From Brevibacterium spongiae (GTDB taxonomy: Bacteria; Actinomycetota; Actinomycetes; Actinomycetales; Brevibacteriaceae), in NCBI RefSeq assembly GCF_026168515.1, contig NZ_CP093443.1, positions 3,782,001 through 3,846,000 of the forward strand: a DNA stretch of 64,000 bases, in the 5' to 3' direction. A model generated the notes under the pieces. The model was not told where the DNA came from. It ran no database searches and saw only the letters and a list, made by a program, of their open reading frames with translations. The position numbers were made by a program, and so were the translations under genes. Positions 50,339 through 59,596 of the stretch are shown piece by piece (position 1 is the first letter of the stretch; each line of letters starts with the position of its first letter).

Positions 50339-51670
50339 TCAGGCGCGAGTGGAAGCCTTCCCGCTGCCGGCCTTGCCACCGGCCTTCGCGCTGGAGCCAC
50401 CCGACTTAGCTTTGGAACTCCCCGAAGTGCCTGCCGCCCCGGAACTCCCGGAGCCCCCGCCCGCAGCCGAGCCACCGGCGATCCCACCGGACCCGCCGAC
50501 TGACCTCGGTGCTGACGACGCCCACCAGTGCTTGAGGTACGCGCCGAGCTTCGCGAACGACCGGTCGCGGATGAAGATCGCGTCGACGGCGATCATCGTC
50601 AGCGAGAACCACGGCAGGCCCATGAGCAGCGCGATGCCCAGGTGGAAGGACAGGATGCCGAGCAGCGCGACGATCCGGGTGTAGCGGTTGAAGAGCATGA
50701 ACGGGAAGGCGCACTGGAAGAGGATCGATCCCCATGAGATCGCCACGACCATCGGACCCCAGGCCGTCATCAGGTCCGAGAGCACCGGCCATGTGCCGAA
50801 CTGCTGAGTGTGCAGCGGGTTGTACACGGCGTATCCGTGCTGCCACGCGCTGCCGCCGGCCTTGTACAGGCCGCCGGACATGTAGATCGCGCATACCTGG
50901 AAGGCGAGGACGACGATGGCGAGGTTGTTCGCCATGATGAGCGCCCACCGCCATTGTCCGCCGTCGGACTCCGGGAACTCCGGATTGCGTGCCCGACGCC
51001 TGGCATCGAGCGACCACCGCCTGGTCGTATCCGCGAAGAGGAGCGCGACCATGAACATCCGGTAGGCGTTGTCGCCCTGGTCGCCGGCGCCGTCGTTGAG
51101 CTCGATGAAGCTCACCCAGAGGATGAGGTAGATCGGCAGGATGATCCGCGTGCGCCAGCCGAGGATGATGACGACGGCCAGCAGCGCGAGCCCGATCATC
51201 ATCGCCGTGAACAGCGGCGGGGTCGTCACCGCACGGTGGAAGAGTGAGAAGAGCCAGATGCTCGGGAAGTCGCTCTTCGGTTCGGCGATCTCGCCGTTCC
51301 ATGCCGAGCCCACACCGAAGGTGTAGTGCCGCGCAGCGAAGTTCGTGAGGATGAGCCCGAGTCCGGTGAACCCGATGAGGATCCGCGTCACCGCCAGCCC
51401 GTAGGTCGCGTGATAACGGCCTGTGAGCATCTCCTCGAGCCAGTTCCAGCCGTTCGCGAGCTTGGTGCGAACCAGCGTGGTCACCGGGACGAGTCCCGAA
51501 CCGGGAACCGAGTCCGTCGTTTCGCGGACGTTGTCGTCCTTCGCCGAGGCGGCTGTGCCCTTCCCGGCCGTGTCCTTCCCGGCCGTGTCCTTCGCCGAGG
51601 CGGCTGTGCCCTTGTCCGCCACCGCTGAGTCCTTCGCCCCGTCGTTCGGGGGCGTGTCGTCACTGTTCAC
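50339..51670 (-). CDS. HTTM-domain membrane protein
   Basis: A 443-residue protein with several membrane helices in the pattern of HTTM (vitamin K-dependent carboxylase-like) proteins: YGLAVTRILIGFTGLGLIL, an internal GLYKAGGSAWQHGYAV and a late SFHLGIALLMGLPWFSLTM with the conserved histidine. Activity in bacteria is mostly unknown. The N-terminal 60 residues repeat Ala/Lys/Asp words (AASAKD, TAGKD) and the last 50 are Gly/Ser/Lys-rich; both tails are cytosolic by guess. The start is GTG 51670, overlapping the stop of the DUF5819 gene by 11 bases, so the two membrane proteins form an operon. Confidence 0.8.
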   Translation of the reverse strand: MNSDDTPPNDGAKDSAVADKGTAASAKDTAGKDTAGKGTAASAKDDNVRETTDSVPGSGLVPVTTLVRTKLANGWNWLEEMLTGRYHATYGLAVTRILIGFTGLGLILTNFAARHYTFGVGSAWNGEIAEPKSDFPSIWLFSLFHRAVTTPPLFTAMMIGLALLAVVIILGWRTRIILPIYLILWVSFIELNDGAGDQGDNAYRMFMVALLFADTTRRWSLDARRRARNPEFPESDGGQWRWALIMANNLAIVVLAFQVCAIYMSGGLYKAGGSAWQHGYAVYNPLHTQQFGTWPVLSDLMTAWGPMVVAISWGSILFQCAFPFMLFNRYTRIVALLGILSFHLGIALLMGLPWFSLTMIAVDAIFIRDRSFAKLGAYLKHWWASSAPRSVGGSGGIAGGSAAGGGSGSSGAAGTSGSSKAKSGGSSAKAGGKAGSGKASTRA

Positions 51671-52448
51671 CGACGCACCTCACTTCGTCGGAGGAGCAGA
51701 AGTACTTCGTGAACTCCTCTTGGGACTGATGCTCCTCGACGACGAGGGCACGCCACCCGACGGGAACCGGCTGGATGTTCGGGCGTTCGGCGCCCTTGTC
51801 ATTGCGGTCGGCGAAGGGCACGACGTTCTGACGAGCCGCCTGGTACTGGACGCGCTGCACATCATCGCCCCAGATGGCCTTCGCCACCTGCGTCGCATAA
51901 GCCGTGGCCGTGTGCTCGCTCTTGAGGTAGGCCGGGATCGCCTTGTCCGGGTCGTCGTATTCCTTGAGCTTCGTCGTCAGCCGGTCGACCGAATCATCGC
52001 CTTTGAAGTAGTCGAGTTTGACGATCGCCTTCTGATCATCGGGCAGATCGTCCCAGGAGCCCTTGATGTCCGAGGCCACCCCGACACCCAGACCGGCCGA
52101 GCGCGGTGGGAACAGCTTGTAGGTCGAATGGTCGAGTTCGACATCGGTGGCTCGGACCCACTGGGTGATCTCCTCACCGCTGTCGGTCGTGATCACCGCA
52201 CGCACGTCGAAGTAGTAGTCACCGTTGATCGGCTCCGGCGCGAACACGCTCCAGGACTGTCCCCACATCGGGATCATGTACTTCGTGAGCAGGTTGCCGG
52301 GAATGACTTCCCGCATCGTCGAGGCAGGGGCGATCCACAGGAAGCTGGCGAAGAGGTGGAATCCCGTGATCGCCATGGCGATCACCATCAGGGTCCGCTT
52401 CACCGCCGAACGTCGCCGAGGCGCTGCCTCGGTCGGCTTGTTGTCCAT
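51660..52448 (-). CDS. DUF5819 family membrane protein
   Basis: A 262-residue protein: short cytoplasmic Arg-rich start, one membrane helix (LMVIAMAITGFHLFASFLWI), then an extracytoplasmic domain with PMWGQSWSVFAPEPINGDYYFDVRAV that I recognise from DUF5819 proteins. These usually sit next to HTTM proteins, as here, so a two-component membrane complex is likely. A pair of cysteines at the C-terminus (YFCSSDEVRC) may form a disulfide. No enzyme role is known to me. Confidence 0.85.
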   Translation of the reverse strand: MDNKPTEAAPRRRSAVKRTLMVIAMAITGFHLFASFLWIAPASTMREVIPGNLLTKYMIPMWGQSWSVFAPEPINGDYYFDVRAVITTDSGEEITQWVRATDVELDHSTYKLFPPRSAGLGVGVASDIKGSWDDLPDDQKAIVKLDYFKGDDSVDRLTTKLKEYDDPDKAIPAYLKSEHTATAYATQVAKAIWGDDVQRVQYQAARQNVVPFADRNDKGAERPNIQPVPVGWRALVVEEHQSQEEFTKYFCSSDEVRCVGEQ

Positions 52449-52756
52449 CTCGGTTCCGGAATTCTCTTGGGGAATACGACTGCCATCACCGAGGATGCCG
52501 TGACCTTGTCGGTCGCCTTGTGACTTCCTCGGTGACAGCGCACAGTCACTAGAGTACTTCAGCTGTGACGATGACTACCCCGATCGCCGATCATCTCTGC
52601 GCCGGTGACCGCGACGGATCGACTCACCGGCGGATCATGCTGCCGGCCACGGCCGCCTCACCCGCCCGAGCCGACCAGGTCACGGCTGCCTCATCTACTC
52701 GAGCCGACCGGGTCACGGCTGTTTCATCCGCCCGGACCGACCGGGTCATGGCCGCA
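52449..52756. other. 308-bp gap with 33-bp tandem repeats
   Basis: No gene is supported. The first half carries the promoter region of the DUF5819-HTTM operon by position. The second half is a tandem array of 33-base units (52647-52679, 52680-52712, 52713-52745 and a partial copy) ending at the stop of the CoA-transferase gene. Confidence 0.6.
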
Positions 52757-52760
52757 TCAC
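52647..52760. repeat. 33-bp tandem repeat next to the CoA-transferase stop
   Basis: Three full units and one partial, each containing CGACC-GGTCACGGC-like words, with drift between units. In one minus-strand frame they encode an 11-residue repeat, as 33 is a multiple of three; that frame is not a supported gene. Confidence 0.65.
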
Positions 52761-53932
52761 GGCACCGAGCGCAGCCAGTCCTTGACCTTGTCGGTGGAAT
52801 CGCCGAGCGTCGGAGGGGCCAGTTCGTAGCTGGCCGGGGTCTCGGACAATCGGATCGGGTTGCGGACGGTGGGGATGACGCGATCCCCGGCCCCCGCCTC
52901 GGCGACGGGCTCGAGTCCCAGCGATGATGCCAGGTCCACGCCTTGGGCGATCGAGTTGATCGGGGCGCAGGGCAGGCCCGCCTCGGTGAGGATGTCGAAC
53001 CATTCCTGATTCGTCTTCTCACTCAGCGCGGCGATGAGCTCGGGTTCGAGTTCGTCCCGGTGGACATTGCGGTCGGCGAAGTTCGCGAATCGCTCGTCCG
53101 CGGCCCATTCGGGGTGGCCGAGCACCTCGGCGAGGCGGGCGAACTGGTTGTCGTTGCCGCACGCGATGATGATCTGGCCCTCGGCCGTGGGCATCGGCTG
53201 GTAGGGGTAGAGGCTCGGATGCTTATTGCCCATGGCCTGCGGCACCACCCCGCCTGCCACGTACGCGGAGGTCTGGTTCGCCAGCCCCGACAGCGCCGAG
53301 GACAGGAGATTCGTCTCCACGAGCTGGCCGATTCCGGTGTCCTTGCGGTGGGCGAGCGCGGCGAGCACGCCTACGGCCGTGTGCAGCCCGGTGATGACGT
53401 CGACGACGGCGACTCCGGCCTTGACCGGGCCCGACTCCTCCGATCCGGTGACCGACATGAACCCGGACAATCCCTGGATGAGCAGGTCGTAGCCGGGCTG
53501 CGGGTTGCCGCGCCCGAATCCGGTCACCGAGGCGTAGACGATGCCGGGGTTGACGGCTCTGACCGTGTCGTAGTCGAGTCCGTACTTCGCCAGTCCCCCG
53601 GCCTTGAAATTCTCGACGAGGACGTCGGACTTCGCGGCCAGACGCTGCGCGATCTCGAGGTCCTGCGGATCCTTGAAATCGAGGACGACCGAGTGCTTGT
53701 TCCGATTCGCCGTGAGGAAGTACGTGGCATCGTCACCTCGCCGAGGCGGCGCCCAGTGACGCGTATCGTCGCCCGACCTGCCCTCGACCTTGATGACAGT
53801 GGCCCCGAGATCAGCGAGCATCATCGTCGCATAGGGGCCGGCGAGGACTCGGGAGAAGTCGGCCACGACGGTTCCGGCCAAGGGCCCCGTCCCCCGCCTT
53901 CCGAGCAGCTCCTGCAGATCCTGGTCTTCCAC
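52757..53932 (-). CDS. CaiB/BaiF (class III) CoA transferase
   Basis: A 391-residue family III CoA transferase: VVADFSRVLAGPYATMMLADLGATVIKVE at the start, NRNKHSVVLDFKD, the catalytic aspartate region PGYDLLIQGLSGFMSVTG and TNLLSSALSGLANQTSAYV. Such enzymes move CoA between a thioester and a carboxylic acid. The donor and acceptor are unknown. I prefer the GTG at 53932 because AGGAGG stands six bases before it; a GTG at 53962 is also open. The gene stands alone, though other acyl-CoA enzymes are scattered through the window. Confidence 0.9.
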   Translation of the reverse strand: MEDQDLQELLGRRGTGPLAGTVVADFSRVLAGPYATMMLADLGATVIKVEGRSGDDTRHWAPPRRGDDATYFLTANRNKHSVVLDFKDPQDLEIAQRLAAKSDVLVENFKAGGLAKYGLDYDTVRAVNPGIVYASVTGFGRGNPQPGYDLLIQGLSGFMSVTGSEESGPVKAGVAVVDVITGLHTAVGVLAALAHRKDTGIGQLVETNLLSSALSGLANQTSAYVAGGVVPQAMGNKHPSLYPYQPMPTAEGQIIIACGNDNQFARLAEVLGHPEWAADERFANFADRNVHRDELEPELIAALSEKTNQEWFDILTEAGLPCAPINSIAQGVDLASSLGLEPVAEAGAGDRVIPTVRNPIRLSETPASYELAPPTLGDSTDKVKDWLRSVP

Positions 53933-54222
53933 TTCCTGCCTCCTTCGCACACGATCGAACACTGGCTCCGGGCCGGTCGTTCGGCTCCGGACCAGACGTC
54001 TGGCTCCACGCCAGACTATACGGACTCTTCGGCGGGCTCACTGTCCCAGATGACTACGTGAGCTGACCGGCGACGGCGGCGCCGGACGCGCGCTGTGCCG
54101 AAGGTGGGCCGGCAAGCGACGGCGGCGCCGGATGTGGGCTGACGAATGTGCGGATTCCGTCGCCCCCGAACCGTCTGTTCTCGCTAGACTCGTGGCAATC
54201 TCCACCTCCGAAGGGACCGATG

Positions 54223-55257
54223 ATGACCTTGCACATGCCGGCGGAGACTTCCGCCCAGGACCGTGTCTGGATGGCGTTCCCATCCTCCGGCTACGCGCTC
54301 GGCGACACGGCGACCGAAGCCGAAGCCGCCCGTTCCACATGGGCCGCCGTCGCCCGCGCCACGAGCGAATTCACCCCGGTCACGGTGGTCGTGACCAGTG
54401 CACAGACCGAGCATGCCCGGCGCCACCTCGGGGAGGGGATCACGCACGAGATCAGCATCGTCGAAGCCGAACTCGATGATGCATGGATGCGCGATATCGG
54501 TCCGAGCTTCGTCGTCGACGACGAGGGCCGGCTGCATGCCGTCGACTGGGTATTCAACGGATGGGGCGGCCAGGAGTGGGCGAAATGGGACCACGATGAG
54601 CACATCGGACGGTTCGTGGCGGACCTCGCAGAGACCCCGGTCGTGTCCTCACAGCTGCGCAACGAAGGCGGCGGATTCCACGTCGACGGGCAGGGCACGG
54701 TGCTCGCCACCCGCAGCGTGCAGCTCGACCCCGGCCGCAATCCTGGCCTGACCGAGGCCGACGTCGAGGCCGAATTCGCGCGCACGATCGGGGCGAAGAA
54801 GGTCATCTGGCTCGATCGCGGACTGCACCGGGACAACCAGACCTTCGGCACCCGGGGACATGTCGACATCGTCGCCGCGATGCCCAGCCCCGGGGTCGTC
54901 CTCGTCCACGATCAGCGCAATCCGGAGCACCCGGACTACGAATTCAGTCGCGAGCTGATGACGCAGTTCGCCGCCGAGACCACGGCTGATGGTGTGCCCT
55001 TCGAGGTGGTGCCCATTCCCGCCCCCGAGGTGCTGCGCGACGACGAGGGGTGGGTCGACTACTCCTATGTCAATCATCTGGTCACCAACGGCGGGGTCAT
55101 CGCCTGCACCTTCGATGACCCGATGGACGCCGAGGCGGCCGCCGTCCTCGAGCGCGTCTACCCGGGTCGGAAGGTCGTCGGGGTCGATGCGCGCGAACTC
55201 TACGCCCGCGGCGGCGGGATCCACTGCATCACGCAGCAGCAGCCGAGCGTCGGCTGA
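54223..55257 (+). CDS. Agmatine deiminase family protein
   Basis: A 344-residue peptidyl-arginine-deiminase-like enzyme that would hydrolyse agmatine to N-carbamoylputrescine and ammonia. Motifs: DDAWMRDIGPSFVVDD, NEGGGFHVDGQG, RGHVDIVA and the nucleophilic cysteine near the end in RGGGIHCITQQQP. The spacing of AAGGGA favours the ATG at 54223 over 54220. No polyamine genes adjoin, so use in arginine breakdown is inferred from the family only. Confidence 0.88.
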   Translation: MTLHMPAETSAQDRVWMAFPSSGYALGDTATEAEAARSTWAAVARATSEFTPVTVVVTSAQTEHARRHLGEGITHEISIVEAELDDAWMRDIGPSFVVDDEGRLHAVDWVFNGWGGQEWAKWDHDEHIGRFVADLAETPVVSSQLRNEGGGFHVDGQGTVLATRSVQLDPGRNPGLTEADVEAEFARTIGAKKVIWLDRGLHRDNQTFGTRGHVDIVAAMPSPGVVLVHDQRNPEHPDYEFSRELMTQFAAETTADGVPFEVVPIPAPEVLRDDEGWVDYSYVNHLVTNGGVIACTFDDPMDAEAAAVLERVYPGRKVVGVDARELYARGGGIHCITQQQPSVG

Positions 55258-55482
55258 GCCGGTTCCGGGCGGTGGGGTCCGGACCGTGGTTGGACAGATT
55301 CCCCGTCGACCGTCGAGAATCCGAGGTGACGGCATGCGCTGAACCGTACCCCAGCGGCCGCTTCCCGGTATAAGCTGGTGGCGCAGGACACAGTGCCCGT
55401 GCGCTGATCACAGAGATGCCCGTCGCTGTGTCTCACAGCAGTTCGGGAGACAGTGACGGCAAGTTGCGAAGAGGAGCATGAC

Positions 55483-55890
55483 ATGAAGAAGAGATTGATT
55501 CTCCTGGCGGGGCTCGGAGTCGGATTCATTCTCGGATCACGCACCGGACGCCAGAGCTACGAACGGCTCAAGGCTCAGGCTCAGGATCTGTGGACCGATC
55601 CGCGTGTCCAGGACACCGTCGAAAAGGCCAACCAGTCGATCCGCGAGAAGTCTCCCGCGGTCGCCGATGCCGTGCAGACCGCTGCGGACAAGGTCAATGC
55701 CGCGGCGGCCACCGGCGCACCGGTCTCCGAATTCGACGGTGACGAGGACGGAGTCAGCGTGGAGAACAAGACCGCTGCGAGGCCGACCACGGCCAAGCAC
55801 AGCGCCTCACCCAAGGCTCAGGACTCCGTCGCGGACCCGGAGCGTCACCTCGACGACGAAGGTCCTGCCGGAGTCGCCGACGACGACTGA
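55483..55890 (+). CDS. YtxH-like small membrane protein
   Basis: A 135-residue protein: one membrane helix at the start (ILLAGLGVGFILGSRTGRQSYERL), then a helical, acidic, Ala-rich region (QTAADKVNAAAAT) ending in Asp-rich sequence. The GxxxGSRTGR pattern is typical of YtxH-type general-stress proteins. GAGGAG at 55471-55476 fits the ATG at 55483. Role unknown. Confidence 0.7.
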   Translation: MKKRLILLAGLGVGFILGSRTGRQSYERLKAQAQDLWTDPRVQDTVEKANQSIREKSPAVADAVQTAADKVNAAAATGAPVSEFDGDEDGVSVENKTAARPTTAKHSASPKAQDSVADPERHLDDEGPAGVADDD

Positions 55891-55960
55891 TCGACTCTGC
55901 TGAAGCAGCCCTGCGGGTACGGACGGCAGCGATCGGCCCGGTCCGTCTGGCCGCCGGCGA

Positions 55961-55998
55961 CAAGGGCGGTGGAACCGAACATGGTTCCACCGCCCTTG
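55961..55998. terminator. Terminator hairpin between convergent genes
   Basis: CAAGGGCGGTGGAACC (55961-55976) and its exact complement (55983-55998) with a 6-base loop lie between the YtxH-like gene and cls. The stem is followed by TGTGCG, so a T run is absent. Confidence 0.8.
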
Positions 55999-56066
55999 TG
56001 CGTGTTCGATGCGCGTGCGCCCCTCGACCCGGCGCGTGCAGACGCGCAGACGCCCATGCCCTGCGT

Positions 56067-57563
56067 CTAGAGCAGTGAGCTCGTCAGCCGGGCCACGTTC
56101 TCCACATACTTCTTCAGCAGGGACCGACTCTCCCATTCCTCTGCGTCGAGTTCGACGGAGTTCGGGGCGTAGCGTTCGGCTTCGAGCGCGTACATGCGAG
56201 AAGTGAATTCCTTGTTGACGATGAACATCGTGACCTCGAGGTTCATGGCGAAGGAGCGTTCGTCCATGTTCGAGGAGCCGACGATCGAGACCTCGTCGTC
56301 GATGATGAGGAACTTCGAGTGCAGCACCGTCGGCGCGTGGTACATGAAGATCCGCACCCCGGCGCGCACGAGTTCGTCGTAATAGGACTGCTGCGCCTTG
56401 TGTGTCAGCCAGTGGTCGCTCGTCTCACCGACGTAGAGGCGCACATCGACACCCGAGCGTGCTTCGGTCGTCAGCGCGTGCAGCAGCGATTCGTCGGGCA
56501 CGAAGTAGGGTGAGCACACGACGACGGTGCGGTTCGCGTTGTAGATGAGGTGGTTGAACAGCCGCAGGTTGTTCTCGTCTTCGAATCCCGGCCCCGAGGG
56601 CACCACCTGGGCTTGGATTCCGCCGGATTCGGGGACGTCGAGTTCGAAGCTGTCGGGTTCGTCGACGATCTCGTCGGTCTCCGAATACCAGTCGGTGATG
56701 AACACGGCATCGAGCTCTTCGACGACCGGGCCCCGACACTCGAGCGAGAGGTCCTTCCACTGGAAGCCCTTCCGCCGGTTGCGCGCCTTGTTGTAGGAGC
56801 GGTCGATGATGTTCTGGGAACCGGTGAACGCGACCTCACCGTCGACGACGAGGATCTTGCGGTGGTTGCGCAGGTCCGGGCGCTGATACTCGCCCCGCCA
56901 CGGCCGGATCGGCAGCGCCCGTCGCCAGCTGACGCCCGACGAATCGAGTCTCTTGACGAGTTCCGAATACCCCGGATAGCCCAGTGAACCGACATGGTCG
57001 ATGAGGATGCGCACGTTCACCCCGCGCTCGTGCGCGGCCAGCAGCGAGTCGAGCAGCCGCCTCGTCGTGTCGTCGATGGCGACGATGTAGAACTCGAAGT
57101 GCACGAATCGGCTCGCCCGGTCGACGGCGTCGGCCATCGCATCCATGCAGGCGTGATTGTCGACATGGAGGTCGAAGAAGTTGCCGTGGGTCATCGGCAG
57201 GGCGCCGAGGTCGAAGTTGAGCTGCGCGGCGGTGCTCAGCGGTTCGGGCATATGGTCCTTCTGCCCGAGGATCGCCCGATTCTTGATCTGATCGCGGATG
57301 AGGTCGTTGATCCTCGCCTGCTTGTCCCGCCGCCGCTTCGGCAGCTTCGACGAACCCAGCAGCAGGAACGCCGCGATGCCGACATAGGGGATGAGGAAGA
57401 TCGCGAGCAGCCACCCGAGCGCGACCGAGGGTTTGCGGTTGTGCGGAATCCATCCGAGCGCGATGATGCGGATGATGAGATCGATCAGCAGGAGGGTGAC
57501 GATCACCCAATTCGGCCATGCCGAATCGATGTTGATGAACGGATAGATTCCGAAGCTGCTCAT
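56067..57563 (-). CDS. cls: Cardiolipin synthase (phospholipase D type)
   Basis: A 498-residue enzyme with two N-terminal membrane segments (WVIVTLLLIDLIIRIIALGW; LGWLLAIFLIPYVGIAAFLLLG) and two phospholipase D HKD motifs, NHRKILVVDGEVAFTGSQN and LHSKFLIIDDEVSIVGSSNMDERS. It condenses phosphatidylglycerol into cardiolipin in the membrane. Length is normal. Many actinobacteria use the CDP-alcohol type for cardiolipin, so this PLD-type copy might act on other lipids. Confidence 0.92.
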   Translation of the reverse strand: MSSFGIYPFINIDSAWPNWVIVTLLLIDLIIRIIALGWIPHNRKPSVALGWLLAIFLIPYVGIAAFLLLGSSKLPKRRRDKQARINDLIRDQIKNRAILGQKDHMPEPLSTAAQLNFDLGALPMTHGNFFDLHVDNHACMDAMADAVDRASRFVHFEFYIVAIDDTTRRLLDSLLAAHERGVNVRILIDHVGSLGYPGYSELVKRLDSSGVSWRRALPIRPWRGEYQRPDLRNHRKILVVDGEVAFTGSQNIIDRSYNKARNRRKGFQWKDLSLECRGPVVEELDAVFITDWYSETDEIVDEPDSFELDVPESGGIQAQVVPSGPGFEDENNLRLFNHLIYNANRTVVVCSPYFVPDESLLHALTTEARSGVDVRLYVGETSDHWLTHKAQQSYYDELVRAGVRIFMYHAPTVLHSKFLIIDDEVSIVGSSNMDERSFAMNLEVTMFIVNKEFTSRMYALEAERYAPNSVELDAEEWESRSLLKKYVENVARLTSSLL

Positions 57564-57811
57564 AGTGTGCCCGTTCAGTCCCGCCCCTGCTCGTCACCGG
57601 TTGGGTCTTGCACCTCTGGTGGAGGATTTCGCATTGCACACCATCGTATCCTGCCGGGGTTCTCGCTCCTGTTGCCGCATGCCCTCTGACCACGGATATC
57701 ATCCGTATGCGACCCCGGCTATCGTTCGTACGCGACCCCGGCTCCGCCTCGGCGGGGGTGCGCGGGCATACTGGGAAGGAACGACTTCAGGCGAGAGCGA
57801 AGGTGCTGACC

Positions 57812-58513
57812 GTGATTCGAGACATCAACCCCGAGGGCTCCGACCGTTCGGATACGGCCGATGCTGCCAGTCGCGGACCCGACGTTACCGACCCCGAGGC
57901 GGTGCCTATCAGGCCCGCCGTGAGTGTGCTCATGCTCCGTGACGGTGCCGACGGTCTCGAGGTCTTCATCCAGCACCGGGTGTCGACGATGGACTTCGCC
58001 GCCGGCGTCGTCGTCTTCCCCGGCGGCCGCGTCGATCCGATCGATGAGAGGACCGCCCCGACGATCGCCGTCGCCGATCCGACAGTGCACACCTCGGCGT
58101 GGGCGGATTCGACCATCGCCGAGGCGGCCGAAGGGTGGCGCGTCCTGCTGGCCACCGCTGTGCGTGAGGTGGAGGAGGAGACCGGCGCGGTGCTCGATCC
58201 GGCCGGGCTCGTCCCCTGGGCGAACTGGGTGACGCCGCTGGGTCGACCCAAACGGTTCGACACCTACTTCTACGTCATCGCCGCCCCGGAGCTCGCCGCC
58301 GCCCATCATCAGACGACGGAGGCGCACACGAGCGAATGGCGTTCGATCAACGGCATCCTCGCCGATGAGGCCGCAGGCACGCTCAAGCTCATGCGTCCGA
58401 CGTTCGTGCTGCTGCGTGACCTCTCGTCCTTCTCCTCGGTCGCCGGGGTGCTCGGGGCCGAACGCACCATCGATCCGGTGCGCCCGGACTTCCCCTCCAC
58501 CCGCGGTTCCTGA
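57812..58513 (+). CDS. NUDIX hydrolase
   Basis: A 233-residue NUDIX protein. The box is recognisable around VVFPGGRVDP and, after an insertion, AVREVEEETGAV. Such proteins hydrolyse nucleoside diphosphates linked to another group, or CoA derivatives. I chose the GTG at 57812, where GAAGG sits upstream, over the GTG at 57803. The first 30 residues are disordered-looking. It is divergent from cls. Confidence 0.8.
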   Translation: MIRDINPEGSDRSDTADAASRGPDVTDPEAVPIRPAVSVLMLRDGADGLEVFIQHRVSTMDFAAGVVVFPGGRVDPIDERTAPTIAVADPTVHTSAWADSTIAEAAEGWRVLLATAVREVEEETGAVLDPAGLVPWANWVTPLGRPKRFDTYFYVIAAPELAAAHHQTTEAHTSEWRSINGILADEAAGTLKLMRPTFVLLRDLSSFSSVAGVLGAERTIDPVRPDFPSTRGS

Positions 58514-58654
58514 GCTCAGCCCTTCGCGTTGGTGGGGCCGGAGTCGGCAGCGGTGCGTCCCCCGCCGGCCCCGCCCCGACCTCAGCCCTTCGCGCGGGTG
58601 AGGCCGGGTGCGACCGCGCAGGCCGCCCGCCCCGACCTCAGCCCTTCGCGCGGG
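58514..58654. repeat. Repeats of the crotonase gene end
   Basis: GCTCAGCCCTTCGCG (58514-58528), then CCCGACCTCAGCCCTTCGCGCGGG at 58575-58598 and 58631-58654. The last copy covers the stop and final codons of the crotonase gene; the other two lie beyond it, about 60 bases apart. Confidence 0.65.
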
Positions 58655-59540
58655 CCTTCATCGCGGCCAGACGGGCGGCCACGACCTGCTTCTGCTCCTC
58701 GGTGCCCAACAGCTGTGCCAGCGCTTCCTGCTCGGCGTCGAGGCCGACGCTGAGCTCGGAGTCATAGGAGAGGTCGACCAGGCACTTCGCCCACACCAGC
58801 GCCGAACGCGACTGCCCGGCGATCTGCGCGGCCAGTTCCTGGGCCCGTGCGATCGGGTCCTCGACGACCTCCTCGACAAGACCGATCCGCAGAGCTTCCT
58901 CGGGCCCGATCGTCGCCGCGGTGGCGATGAGCTTCTTCGCCTGCCCGGGTCCGACGAGCCTGGGCAGCAGCTGGGTGCCGCACATATCGGGGATGATGCC
59001 CCAATTGAGTTCCATGAGCGAGAGCTTCGCATCCTGTCCGGCGATGCGGATGTCGGCGCCCAAGGCGATCTGCAGCCCGCCGCCGAGCGCCGCTCCGCGA
59101 ACCGCCGCGATGACGGGGACGTCGACGAGCGACCACACGTGCACGGCCTTCTGCGCCAGTGCCCGGGCGGAACCGAGACGTTCACCGACGTTGACGACGG
59201 TGCCCACGGATCCGGCATCTTCGGGTCCGGCATCCTCGATGCCGGCGGCTGCTCCGGCGGACTTCTCAGCCGCTTCCTCGGCGGTCGAGCGGGTCGCTGC
59301 TCCCGCCTCGGCGATGCGTGACATTTCGGTGAAGTCGAGGCCCGCGCTGAACGCACGTCCCCGACCGGACAGGATGACGGCCTTGGCCTCGGGTGAGTCC
59401 TTGAGCTCCAGCCCCGCCTCGACGAGGTCTTCGAAGACCTCACGGGTGAGGGAATTGAGCTTCTCGGCCCGATCGATCTCGACGTGGGCGACGCCGTCGG
59501 TGATCGAACAGACGACGGTCGAATGCGTGGTCGGGGGCAT
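58638..59540 (-). CDS. Crotonase/enoyl-CoA hydratase family protein
   Basis: A 300-residue crotonase. GRGRAFSAGLDFTEM and VRGAALGGGLQIALGADIRI form the oxyanion hole, and the acidic loop LSLMELNWGIIPDMCGTQLLPRLVG carries the usual acid position. An insert of about 40 Ala/Glu-rich residues (TAEEAAEKSAGAAAGIEDAG) sits after the first motif. The substrate is unknown. It lies before an MFS gene with 56 bases between, on the same strand. Confidence 0.85.
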   Translation of the reverse strand: MPPTTHSTVVCSITDGVAHVEIDRAEKLNSLTREVFEDLVEAGLELKDSPEAKAVILSGRGRAFSAGLDFTEMSRIAEAGAATRSTAEEAAEKSAGAAAGIEDAGPEDAGSVGTVVNVGERLGSARALAQKAVHVWSLVDVPVIAAVRGAALGGGLQIALGADIRIAGQDAKLSLMELNWGIIPDMCGTQLLPRLVGPGQAKKLIATAATIGPEEALRIGLVEEVVEDPIARAQELAAQIAGQSRSALVWAKCLVDLSYDSELSVGLDAEQEALAQLLGTEEQKQVVAARLAAMKARAKG

Positions 59541-59596
59541 GTGGGGTCCTTTCGGCGGCAGGGTCGGCGGGCTTCCCGACGGTCCTGAACAATCGA

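Noticed and set aside
52624..53022. Minus-strand frame made of 11-residue repeats after the CoA transferase
   Set aside because: It only reads the 33-bp DNA repeats and overlaps the transferase in another frame; no start site or family supports a protein.
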